Virus record (IMG/VR): IMGVR_UViG_3300030430_001065
Coordinates: 1-21,407 of that record
Source of the DNA: a virus
Strand: one strand, 5' to 3'
DNA: 21,407 bases
Shown here one piece after another: positions 14,996 to 20,375 of the stretch. Position numbers and translations under genes: made by a program. The stretch's first letter is position 1. Each line of letters opens with the position of its first letter. The notes under the pieces were generated by a model. The model saw only the letters and a list, made by a program, of their open reading frames with translations. It had not been told where the DNA came from and searched no databases.

Positions 14996-14997
14996 GT

Positions 14998-15645
14998 TTA
15001 CCTTTTAGAGTTCATATAGGCTTTGCCTAAACCTCTAGTAGCCATTCCTCCAGCCTTAAATTTAGCCATTTTTCTAGATCCTGGCTTGCCACTTCTTTTA
15101 ATTGGTTTACTTCTAGGCTTTAGAATTCTACTTAGCAATCCTTTTCGCTTACCTTTTCTGTTCAAATAATCTTTAAGTTCATTGGATTTATAACCTTTTT
15201 TCTTAAGATCATCTTTAGTTACGGCACTGAATTGTTTTCCTTTGTAGGTAAACTTAGTTCCTTCACCCTTGGCACGAGCTTGTTTAAAAGCTTCTCCGAA
15301 AGTCATCTCTGTAGCTTGAGGTTTACCCTTTCTTGTAAACATCGTTGCTAATCCAGCTGCGGGTACGGCAGCTGCAGCTACTTTTGCACCTGTAGGTACT
15401 TTACTAGCTCTTGCATTTCTTTTTTGAGTAGTTGGACTAACTTTAGTTTTAGTTGCCCTTGCACTTCTTTTTTTAGTTGTTGCAGGTTTTGCTTTTGCTT
15501 TAGGTGTTTTTTGAGCACCTATAGTTCCTTTCTCTGGCTGACCACTGATTGCTCTGCTTTGTGGTCTGTTAGGATCGGGTTTAAACTTCTTAGCTCCTTT
15601 TTTAGCCGCTTCTTTAGCTGCTTTTGTTAGTGCTTTTCTTGCCAT
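14998..15645 (-). CDS. Large basic phage protein with FGEAFKQARAKG domain
   Basis: A 215-residue protein counted from ATG 15645, chosen because a GAGG ribosome-binding site lies eight bases upstream; a longer frame would need a TTG. Residues 1-105 are Lys/Ala/Arg-rich and low complexity, with two related units (TKKRSARATKTK and TQKRNARASKVP). A short hydrophobic Ala/Val stretch follows (about 90-106). About 115-150 reads FGEAFKQARAKGEGTKFTYK and then GKQFSAVT, a small domain seen in marine phage proteins of this style (recollection). The C-terminus carries KAGGMATRGLGKAYMNSKR, the shared Gly/basic motif. It begins 11 bases after the terminase stop. A DNA-associated virion role is suggested only by charge and place. 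Confidence 0.6.
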   Translation of the reverse strand: MARKALTKAAKEAAKKGAKKFKPDPNRPQSRAISGQPEKGTIGAQKTPKAKAKPATTKKRSARATKTKVSPTTQKRNARASKVPTGAKVAAAAVPAAGLATMFTRKGKPQATEMTFGEAFKQARAKGEGTKFTYKGKQFSAVTKDDLKKKGYKSNELKDYLNRKGKRKGLLSRILKPRSKPIKRSGKPGSRKMAKFKAGGMATRGLGKAYMNSKR

Positions 15646-15656
15646 ATTGTTACCTC

Positions 15657-17129
15657 TCAATAATAAACTCGTTCTCTGGGTACAGGCTCATCGTCCTCTT
15701 CGTCTGACGCTAGTCTAACGAAGTTACCCTGACGAAATCTCAGTATAGCCTGAGTTGTCGAATCTACAAAATCATCGTGTTCACCGAATGGAAAGGATGC
15801 ACATTCTTCGATGACTTCTTCTGCGAAGATAGCATCCGGAGCCCAAACCATTCCTGCTTCAAACACTGGTGAAGCAGAGTGAACCCTTGTCACTTTGTCC
15901 TTCCCTTTGGTCGGTCTATAATTGACCACCGGGATTCCCATCATCCTCAACTCGTGCGTCAAAGGTGTACCACTTGCTTGGGATTCTACCAACACAATAT
16001 CTGGTTGCCAATATATAAATTCATCGTAGGCTGTGGTCTTCAAATCAGGGAAATCCCATCGCCCTCTCTTAGCATCTAGCAATATAATCGACTCAGGTGC
16101 ACCGTCACTAGGCCTGAACACACCCCACGTAGTAATCGCACTGTAGTCAGCCGTCTCCTTGGAACTAAAAGCCGTATCGTAAGACTGCAATATATACGAA
16201 CAAGGTGGCGGATCATCATGCTCCCAAATCTGCCACCAATTTCTTTTGATCAAAGCACCTTCCTCTGAAGTGGGATTCTGCATGTACTGAGCATTCCACT
16301 TCGATATAGGAATGGAAGCTTTCACAGATTCTAGCTCCTCAATCTTCCAAAAGCCCGGCCACAATGGAGTATCATCATCCAATATGGCAGGGAGTTCTAA
16401 GATCTCCCACTGATCTGCATGGTCTTCACTCATTCGCTTAATCAGCTTCTCAGTCAAATCCAAAGTGCTCCACCTCGTCATCACTATCACAATCGTCCCA
16501 CCAGGCTGTAAACGTTGGCGGGGACCAGAGGTGTACCACTCATAGGCAGACTCAAGGGCGGTGGGCGAGAGAGCATCTTGTTCTGAATGCGGATCATCAA
16601 TAATCAGAAGATCCGCACCTCGCCCTGTGATAGCTCCGCCTACGCCAGCTGCGAAGTATTCACCGCCTTTGTTGGTTTCCCATCGTCCTGCTGACTTACT
16701 GTCAGCCGATAGGCTCACCTTATCAAAGATCTGTTTGTATTCGTCTGTGTCCATGAGGTTACGCACCTTACGACCAAATCTAGCCGATAGTTCAGCGGTG
16801 TGGGTGGTCTGCATAATCTTCATGTCCGGGTTCAGTCCCATGATCCAAGATGGGAAGAACACAGAGGCAAACTCAGACTTGGTATGACGTGGGGGCATGT
16901 TAACGATGAGGCGTTTACACTTGCCTTGGGCTACACGCTCTAGCTTCTCAGCGAAAAGCCTGTGGTGTTCGCCTTCGATGAAGCCATCCCATACGTGCTT
17001 CACATACTCAATGAAGTTTGTTTGTGCTTTCTCTTTGATGCTCAGTTGTTTGATTCGATTCTGAATCATTACAATCTCTTTTAGAGCATCGTCCGAAACG
17101 TGTTTTAGATCTGTGTTTTGATCTGACAT
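15657..17129 (-). CDS. Terminase large subunit
   Basis: A 490-residue protein from ATG 17129. The ATPase half has a variant Walker A NMPPRHTKS (77-85), Walker B LLIID (174-178) followed by D179, and a coupling motif VMTRW (216-220). The nuclease half shows D318 in SYDTAFSSKETADYS, E382 in IVLVES and acidic residues in HDDFVDS (451-457), matching an RNase H-like nuclease. It is the motor that pumps DNA into the head through the portal and cuts it to length. A longer frame exists to a TTG at 17180, but no ribosome-binding site supports it. There is also none obvious before 17129, so the exact start is uncertain. No small-subunit gene is seen just upstream, where such genes usually lie. Confidence 0.93.
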   Translation of the reverse strand: MSDQNTDLKHVSDDALKEIVMIQNRIKQLSIKEKAQTNFIEYVKHVWDGFIEGEHHRLFAEKLERVAQGKCKRLIVNMPPRHTKSEFASVFFPSWIMGLNPDMKIMQTTHTAELSARFGRKVRNLMDTDEYKQIFDKVSLSADSKSAGRWETNKGGEYFAAGVGGAITGRGADLLIIDDPHSEQDALSPTALESAYEWYTSGPRQRLQPGGTIVIVMTRWSTLDLTEKLIKRMSEDHADQWEILELPAILDDDTPLWPGFWKIEELESVKASIPISKWNAQYMQNPTSEEGALIKRNWWQIWEHDDPPPCSYILQSYDTAFSSKETADYSAITTWGVFRPSDGAPESIILLDAKRGRWDFPDLKTTAYDEFIYWQPDIVLVESQASGTPLTHELRMMGIPVVNYRPTKGKDKVTRVHSASPVFEAGMVWAPDAIFAEEVIEECASFPFGEHDDFVDSTTQAILRFRQGNFVRLASDEEDDEPVPRERVYY

Positions 17130-17332
17130 ACCAAAATGTTTTTTTTTGTGTGAAATATAGTATCGCAATAGGGGTCCCAAGAGAAGAGGGGGGGGTAAAA
17201 TGGTTTTTGGGCTAATTGTAGATGTTGATAGTTATATATATATGTATATTTTTTTTGCTACCTCTTCTTATGGGGGGTGGGTGGTTAAAATTTGAGCAGT
17301 GCAAAAATCGGAACTCAATCCAATAGAGACCC
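17130..17332. other. Gene-free G-run and AT-rich region upstream of terminase
   Basis: About 200 bases with no supported gene. It holds an eight-G run (17188-17195), a six-G run (17272-17277), an alternating AT stretch (about 17232-17248) followed by eight T (17249-17256), and inverted arms AGAAGAGG (17182-17189) and CCTCTTCT (17261-17268) around 71 bases. The left part is next to the terminase start, so it must contain its leader. It could also hold the packaging start site (pac or cos), but no direct sign of cutting is visible. Confidence 0.4.
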
Positions 17333-17364
17333 AAAAAAAAAGGGAGCCGATCGGCTCCCCTTTT
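17333..17364 (-). terminator. Terminator after the Api92-like gene (bidirectional shape)
   Basis: A near-perfect palindrome GGGAGCC-GATC-GGCTCCC (17342-17359) is flanked by nine A on the left (17333-17341) and five T on the right. On the minus strand this gives a long GC stem followed by a U-run, 15 bases after the stop of the gene at 17379-17891. It would insulate the terminase block from that operon. It resembles the capsid terminator (same GGGAGC stem). Confidence 0.8.
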
Positions 17365-17378
17365 TGCCTTTACTCCTA

Positions 17379-17891
17379 TCAGGCTATTTTCTCTACCCCA
17401 TCCTCGAACTCATGCTCTGCATCCCAATCTAAGTAGAGATTATATTTATCACAATATTCTTTTATTCTCTCTGCAATTCCTCTAGGTGAATCCCAAGCAG
17501 ATAAGAAAGAGACGTAAAGAATGGACTCATCATCTTGAAGGACTTCAACCTCATAAGAATTCCACTTAGTACCCCAATGAAGACAAGCGAAGTCATACCA
17601 ATTATCAGCACCATATTCCATCATTAGATATTTTCTAGTGCTTGGATTTTTTGGTTTGTAGACTCCTCGAATGTTTTCATAATCTTCATGGTCTACTTTT
17701 TCCCCTGTTTCTATATCAAAACCGAGAGTTGCTCCTTTCTTAATTTCTTCAGGCATTGGAATAATTCCTTCAAAATCAAAATCACCTTCTTTAATATTTA
17801 AGTCGGTTTTCAATTCCTGTAGTGCTAGAATTTCTTCATCTACATTAGTGTTAGTTCCAATAGTCACAAAGTTAGTCGTATTATTTGGCAT
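17379..17891 (-). CDS. Api92/YubB-like protein (DUF1281 family)
   Basis: A 170-residue, acidic protein from ATG 17891 (GGAG seven bases upstream; a TTG start at 17903 is less likely). It has an N-terminal MPNNTTNFVTI typical of the family, then FDFEGIIPMPEEI (38-50), NWYDFACLHWGTKWNSYEV (97-115) and LSAWDSPRGIAERI (130-143). The HWGTKWN and FDFxxIIPMPEE motifs are the features I associate with the Api92-like or YubB family (DUF1281), with a ferredoxin-like fold, found on plasmids and phages, where its function is unknown. It follows the helical gene 17894-18256 by two bases, so the two share an operon. An accessory or early role is inferred. Confidence 0.7.
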   Translation of the reverse strand: MPNNTTNFVTIGTNTNVDEEILALQELKTDLNIKEGDFDFEGIIPMPEEIKKGATLGFDIETGEKVDHEDYENIRGVYKPKNPSTRKYLMMEYGADNWYDFACLHWGTKWNSYEVEVLQDDESILYVSFLSAWDSPRGIAERIKEYCDKYNLYLDWDAEHEFEDGVEKIA

Positions 17892-17893
17892 GA

Positions 17894-18256
17894 TTATCTC
17901 CAATCCTTAATTGTTAAAATAGATGATGATTTGATTTCATAAGGTGCTTTATGAGTCAGCTTAAATTTTGCTTTCTCTTTTTCACCTTCTAAAATCCCTT
18001 CAATGTTTTTCCTGTCTTTCGCCACGTGAACATCTTTCAAGTTCTGATTGGCGAATGTCTGGAAATTTTTTCTAATCCCAAACGCCAAAGGCTTTAAGAT
18101 AAGATTTTCAAGGAACATGTCTTTAATAGATTTTCTCAAATCTTGGACTATGCTTTGCCTTTCCTTGAGTTCTCTCACTTCAACAGTAAGTTCTAACTCT
18201 TGGATACGTTCTTGATTCATCTTTAGATAATCAAGTTTCTTTTTTAATGTTTCCAT
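17894..18256 (-). CDS. Helical protein of unknown function, 120 aa
   Basis: A 120-residue protein from ATG 18256. The first ~70 residues are Lys/Glu/Leu-rich helix (LKKKLDYLKMNQERIQELEL; VRELKERQSIVQDLRKSIKD), probably coiled-coil. The second half is basic, with KAKFKLTHKAPYEIKSSSIL near the end. A longer frame extends upstream, but its extra start codons lie at or beyond the predicted promoter at 18308-18313. A GGAG lies ten bases before 18256, so that start is chosen. It is the first gene of the leftward pair with the Api92-like gene. No family is recognised. Confidence 0.55.
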   Translation of the reverse strand: METLKKKLDYLKMNQERIQELELTVEVRELKERQSIVQDLRKSIKDMFLENLILKPLAFGIRKNFQTFANQNLKDVHVAKDRKNIEGILEGEKEKAKFKLTHKAPYEIKSSSILTIKDWR

Positions 18257-18293
18257 TTTTTGGTTTCTCCATTTTGTCATTTGCTTAATTGCT

Positions 18294-18310
18294 AATGAAC
18301 TACGTTCATT
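18294..18310. promoter_or_regulatory. Operator-like palindrome AATGAAC-TAC-GTTCATT
   Basis: Perfect 7-base inverted arms with a 3-base spacer. It overlaps the left end of the minus-strand -10 box and the expected start of transcription for the helical/Api92-like pair. This is the classical position for a repressor site. No regulator gene is seen in the window. Confidence 0.45.
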
Positions 18311-18313
18311 ATA
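18308..18313 (-). promoter_or_regulatory. -10 box of leftward promoter for 17894-18256
   Basis: TATAAT on the minus strand, about 50 bases before the ATG at 18256. The upstream -35 candidate is poor (TTGTTT, 16 bases away), so it may need an activator. Confidence 0.4.
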
Positions 18314-18353
18314 TAGATATACACACATAAAACAACACTTTTCTAATAAATTT

Positions 18354-18381
18354 ACACAATATTGCATTAATTATGTATAAT
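18354..18381 (+). promoter_or_regulatory. Rightward promoter with shared 14-base motif
   Basis: A perfect TATAAT (18376-18381) lies about 40 bases before the start codon at 18420. The only -35-like hexamer is TTTACA (18352-18357) with a long 19-base spacer. The sequence ACACAATATTGCAT (18354-18367), between the two, recurs inverted at 20565-20578 ahead of the other rightward cassette. It contains the palindrome CAATATTG. Confidence 0.5.
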
Positions 18382-18419
18382 GGTATTTCCATTAATAAAA
18401 CTATAAGGAGAAAATAAAA

Positions 18420-18842
18420 ATGGGAAATAGAGCCGTAATAACAATTAAAGAGGATGATATCAATGTTAATAAACAGGATTGGAATTCTCTTTATCTTCAT
18501 TGGAATGGTGGACGCGATAGCGTTGCACCATTTCTTCATGTAGCAAAACTTTATGGAATCAGATGCCAAGAAGATTCAAGCTATGCAATCGCTAGGCTTT
18601 CACAGTTGATAGGTAACTATTTTGGTGGCACGCTTTCGCTTGGCGTTGGTGCTTATAAGTCTTTGGATACTGACAATGGAGATAATGGCGTTTATGTTGT
18701 GTGGGATTGGAAGATAATCGAAAGAAGGCATTTTGATTACGAAGAACAAGATGAACATAACTTTGATGAGATGGTTAAAGATATCAGAAGTAAAAACGAT
18801 GAAGTCTTCGGATACAAAGAAGAAGAGGAGCAAGCATCGTGA
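18420..18842 (+). CDS. Conserved MGNRAVI-type protein of unknown function
   Basis: A 140-residue protein. It begins MGNRAVITIK and has LYLHWNGGRDSVAPFLHVAK (24-43), YAIARLSQLIGNYFGGTLSL (55-74) and DNGDNGVYVVWDWKIIERR (85-103). I recognise this pattern as a conserved family scattered in bacteria and phages, with no known function. Its many Trp, Gly and Asp residues suggest a compact enzyme or binding domain, but no catalytic motif is clear. The ATG follows AAGGAG by nine bases. It heads the coupled rightward cassette that runs to 19464, so it is probably an early or accessory gene. The C-terminus is acidic and Glu-rich. Confidence 0.65.
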   Translation: MGNRAVITIKEDDINVNKQDWNSLYLHWNGGRDSVAPFLHVAKLYGIRCQEDSSYAIARLSQLIGNYFGGTLSLGVGAYKSLDTDNGDNGVYVVWDWKIIERRHFDYEEQDEHNFDEMVKDIRSKNDEVFGYKEEEEQAS

Positions 18843-19003
18843 CTATGCCAAAAGAATTCCGCTTAATCAGAAAAAGAGTTATCAGAGAAGAATGCTATGT
18901 GATGGCTATGGATTGGGAGCACGCAGAAAGACTTGGACATGAAGAGGAACAAGAATGGGAACATCTGGACAGTCATGATGAAGTCGAAGTAGAGGAACAA
19001 TAG
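18839..19003 (+). CDS. Small acidic protein, 54 aa
   Basis: A 54-residue protein if it starts at GTG 18839, which overlaps the upstream TGA (GTGA) and lies eight bases after GGAG; an in-frame ATG at 18845 would give 52 residues but is 14 bases from that site. The N-terminus is basic (PKEFRLIRKRVIREECYVMA), the rest acidic and Glu/His/Asp-rich. No family is recognised. The coupling makes it a credible gene. Confidence 0.6.
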   Translation: MTMPKEFRLIRKRVIREECYVMAMDWEHAERLGHEEEQEWEHLDSHDEVEVEEQ

Positions 19004-19004
19004 C

Positions 19005-19145
19005 ATGAATGAAAATGTAAAAAACTTAGTAGATGATTTGGGTTGGGAATACCAACGCATGACATCAAGTGGAAGAGAGACATATAAAAAATTATGTCTC
19101 GAACTCGGTTGGAAGTTTGAATGGGATGATGAGGAGTTAGGATGA
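19005..19145 (+). CDS. Small protein, 46 aa
   Basis: A 46-residue protein, MNENVKNLVDDLGWEYQRMT at the start and KLCLELGWKFEWDDEEL near the end. The two LGW-x(0-1)-E/F segments (DDLGWEYQ and ELGWKFEW) look like a weak internal repeat. It starts one base after the upstream stop and its own stop overlaps the next start (ATGA). The function is unknown. Its place in the chain supports reality. Confidence 0.6.
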   Translation: MNENVKNLVDDLGWEYQRMTSSGRETYKKLCLELGWKFEWDDEELG

Positions 19146-19300
19146 TTAAAGGACTATATGGATTTATTTCAGCTTGTGCTTTAGTCGCAACTATAGCCTT
19201 GATCCCTGAGTACGTGGGGATCATACCAGGTTTTATGATCTTTCTTTGTGGTGGCCTGTTCACCTTTCTAATAACTAAAATAATTGAGGAGGAGGAATAA
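19142..19300 (+). CDS. Small two-helix membrane protein, 52 aa
   Basis: A 52-residue protein with two hydrophobic segments (about 4-21, GLYGFISACALVATIALI, and about 26-47, GIIPGFMIFLCGGLFTFLIT) joined by a short PEYV loop, ending in KIIEEEE. It is probably an inner-membrane protein. The start overlaps the previous stop by four bases, and the last codons carry GAGGAGGAGG, the ribosome-binding site for the next gene. Small membrane proteins of this kind in phages include lysis and superinfection-exclusion factors, but nothing specific can be claimed. Confidence 0.65.
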   Translation: MIKGLYGFISACALVATIALIPEYVGIIPGFMIFLCGGLFTFLITKIIEEEE

Positions 19301-19464
19301 TGAAACTAATTCAATGTCCTAAATGTATAGTTGGCCATATTGAAGAAGGAGAAGATTATTCCAATGCAACGCATATTGCTAAGTGCAATAATTGTTCATC
19401 CGAATTCTGGATCAATTACACAAAAGTTTATGACTTAGAAACTTTGAAGAATGAATATAACTAG
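19300..19464 (+). CDS. Small zinc-ribbon protein, 54 aa
   Basis: A 54-residue protein with CxxC pairs at C6/C9 (QCPKCI) and C29/C32 (KCNNCS), the spacing of a zinc ribbon. The rest is short beta-type (SEFWINYTKVYD). It shares one base with the preceding stop (TAATG) and has a strong GGAGGAGG upstream. Zinc ribbons of this size in phages may bind nucleic acids or proteins; the target is not known. It is the last gene of the rightward cassette. Confidence 0.65.
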   Translation: MKLIQCPKCIVGHIEEGEDYSNATHIAKCNNCSSEFWINYTKVYDLETLKNEYN

Positions 19465-19468
19465 AAGT

Positions 19469-19488
19469 CTGGGGGTGAAAGCCCCCAG
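19469..19488 (+). other. 7-bp GC hairpin directly after the cassette
   Basis: CTGGGGG (19469-19475) and CCCCCAG (19482-19488) with a TGAAAG loop form a perfect stem five bases after the last stop codon. No T-run follows, so it is not a normal intrinsic terminator. It could protect the mRNA 3' end or act as an RNA-binding site. Confidence 0.55.
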
Positions 19489-19503
19489 GATCCTTTGGCC
19501 TCC

Positions 19504-19541
19504 AGATCCTGGACCAGGATAGATCCCGGTATAGATCCAGG
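19504..19541. repeat. Three AGATCCNGG words plus ATCCTGG/CCAGGAT palindrome
   Basis: AGATCCTGG (19504-19512), AGATCCCGG (19521-19529) and AGATCCAGG (19533-19541) are close copies. The first overlaps a perfect inverted repeat ATCCTGG-A-CCAGGAT (19506-19520). A related CCGGATCCTGG occurs at 20357-20367. Confidence 0.5.
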
Positions 19542-19619
19542 TTTACTTCTAAGCTCGCAAATGTTAGAGTTCGCAAATCTATTTCATTAGATGGGTTTCT
19601 CCAAACCTTAGACAAAGAA

Positions 19620-19650
19620 GGCCCGGCTTAAACACCGGGTCTTTTTTTTT
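19620..19650 (+). terminator. Rightward terminator of the 18420-19464 cassette
   Basis: The stem GGCCCGG/CCGGGTC (7 bp with one G-U) and loop CTTAAACA are followed by nine T (19642-19650). It is a strong intrinsic terminator, though 156 bases beyond the last stop codon, so the mRNA has a long 3' tail that includes the hairpin and GATC repeats. Confidence 0.8.
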
Positions 19651-19651
19651 A

Positions 19652-19696
19652 GACGCACCGGGTCGCAAGTTACGGACCAGATCGCAAGTGCCGGAC
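19652..19696 (+). repeat. CGCA-core direct repeats (left cluster)
   Basis: GGTCGCAAGTTACGGAC (19661-19677) and GATCGCAAGTGCCGGAC (19680-19696) are direct copies with three mismatches in 17. The preceding GACGCACC joins the first to give GACGCACCGGGTCGCAAG (19652-19669), which matches GACGCACGAGGTCGCAAA at 20457-20474 in 15 of 18 bases. The left and right clusters therefore belong to one repeat family on both sides of the gene at 19740-20102. Confidence 0.6.
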
Positions 19697-19699
19697 ATA

Positions 19700-19727
19700 A
19701 AAAAACCCGGACTAAGCCGGGTTTTTT
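19700..19727. terminator. Bidirectional terminator AAAAAACCCGG-CCGGGTTTTTT
   Basis: CCCGG (19706-19710), loop ACTAAG and CCGGG (19717-19721) are flanked by six A and six T, so it works on either strand. It lies 12 bases beyond the stop of the leftward gene at 19740-20102 and would end that transcript. Confidence 0.8.
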
Positions 19728-19739
19728 ATCTAGCTACTT

Positions 19740-20102
19740 TTAGCAGTCAGTAAAGATTACGTCAAAGCCCCAATAACATTCCAAATACCAATCATGGGGA
19801 TTGCTCATCATGTCATAGCTTTCTGGGTGAGAGCCTATGGAATATCCTACGCCCCATTCCCATGGACCGGCCTCAAAGCATACCCAAATATCACCCTCGC
19901 TGATCTCTTCATAGTTTTCATGATCGCTAGTCATAAATACTTCTGTATCTGGATCAAAGCCCATTCTTTCAGCTTGCTTTCTCAAAGCTTGATAAAGCTG
20001 GTTAGCTGCGTCCTCTTTAGATACAGCTTTAGTTTTTAGATCTGGCAGTAAAGTTGGATCTAATGTTTGATGATAATCAAATTTATTTTTTGCATTTTGC
20101 AT
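19740..20102 (-). CDS. Isolated leftward protein, 120 aa, unknown function
   Basis: A 120-residue, acidic protein from ATG 20102 (GGAG seven bases upstream; a TTG start at 20126 lies at the transcription start and is unlikely). The N-terminal third is helical (SKEDAANQLYQALRKQAERM). The second part is Trp- and acid-rich, with ISEGDIWVCFEAGPWEWGVG and HDWYLECYWGFDVIFTDC at the end. I do not recognise it. It is a single-gene unit with an extended -10 promoter and a bidirectional terminator, and it stands between the two CGCA repeat clusters, so a link to their function should be considered. Confidence 0.6.
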   Translation of the reverse strand: MQNAKNKFDYHQTLDPTLLPDLKTKAVSKEDAANQLYQALRKQAERMGFDPDTEVFMTSDHENYEEISEGDIWVCFEAGPWEWGVGYSIGSHPESYDMMSNPHDWYLECYWGFDVIFTDC

Positions 20103-20130
20103 ATTGTTTCTCCAATTATTAAACAAAATA

Positions 20131-20139
20131 ATTATAACA
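20131..20139 (-). promoter_or_regulatory. Extended -10 promoter for 19740-20102
   Basis: TGTTATAAT on the minus strand is a perfect TGnTATAAT extended -10 box. The -35 region is poor (CACACA). The predicted start is a few bases before 20124, leaving a short leader with GGAG before the ATG at 20102. Confidence 0.55.
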
Positions 20140-20166
20140 AATAAGTGTAGATTTGTGTGTAAAAGT

Positions 20167-20175
20167 TGCTATAAT
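20167..20175 (+). promoter_or_regulatory. Extended -10 promoter for a structured transcript
   Basis: TGCTATAAT is a perfect extended -10 box. There is no good -35, which this promoter type tolerates. Transcription would start near 20182, directly at the 5' arm of the predicted RNA stem, and end at the terminator 20326-20353. It is divergent to the leftward promoter at 20131. Confidence 0.55.
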
Positions 20176-20181
20176 ATGCAA

Positions 20182-20353
20182 ATAGTTAGGTGGGAGTGAG
20201 CCTTTGTAAAATCCAATCGAAGAGAGAGGTTAAGGATAAAAGTAAATGAGAACTAGACCACCATGCACTACCTAGCTAGAGGATCTACCGGGACCCGCAA
20301 GCTTGAGCCGGGTAGCTCCGAAGTTAAGCCCGGCCTTATCCGGGCTTTTCTTT
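20182..20353 (+). ncRNA. Candidate ~170-nt structured small RNA or attenuator leader
   Basis: The 5' arm AGTTAGGT (20184-20191) pairs with ACCTAGCT (20270-20277), and AGTG (20195-20198) with CACT (20266-20269), so the predicted transcript starts and closes a long-range stem. A second stem pairs GGA-CTACC (20281-20289) with GGTAG-TCC (20311-20319). The terminator stem follows at 20326. A nine-codon frame (20246-20275, MRTRPPCTT) with AAGGA nine bases upstream ends inside the 3' arm of the first stem. A ribosome there would open that stem, as in attenuators. No named RNA family is recognised, and pairing was done by eye only. Confidence 0.4.
20326..20353 (+). terminator. Terminator of the RNA candidate
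   Basis: AAGCCCGG (20326-20333), loop CCTTAT and CCGGGCTT (20340-20347) are followed by TTCTTT. The eight-pair GC-rich stem with a T-rich tail is a good rightward intrinsic terminator. No protein gene of ordinary length ends before it, which supports a non-coding or leader transcript. Confidence 0.75.
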
Positions 20354-20375
20354 GTCCGGATCCTGGCCCGGATCA

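Larger units (their letters stand above)
19465..19739. other. GC-richer gene-free region with hairpins and short repeats
   Basis: This 275-base stretch has no supported gene. It begins with a hairpin without a T-run, followed by GATC-containing short repeats, two isolated TCGCAA words (19555-19560 and 19571-19576), a rightward terminator, a CGCA-repeat cluster and a bidirectional terminator. It is visibly richer in G and C than the genes either side. Confidence 0.6.

Noticed and set aside
16561-16887. 108-codon rightward frame opposite the terminase gene
   Set aside because: Lies wholly opposite conserved ATPase motifs. The terminase reading is secure.
17130-17180. 17-residue N-terminal extension of the terminase from a TTG
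   Set aside because: It would need a TTG start in a region without a ribosome-binding site, and its residues (Tyr, His and Lys run) do not look like a conserved domain. ATG 17129 is preferred.
19564-19585. TAGAG-TTCGCAA-ATCTA looking like a tRNA T-arm
   Set aside because: One stem pair is wrong, and no acceptor, D- or anticodon arm can be placed upstream. TTCGCAA belongs to the CGCA repeat family.
20315-20333. GAAGTTAAGCCC resembling the helix III region of 5S rRNA
   Set aside because: The match is about 12 bases only. The surrounding ~100 bases show no 5S helices, and the segment is explained as part of the second stem and the terminator.
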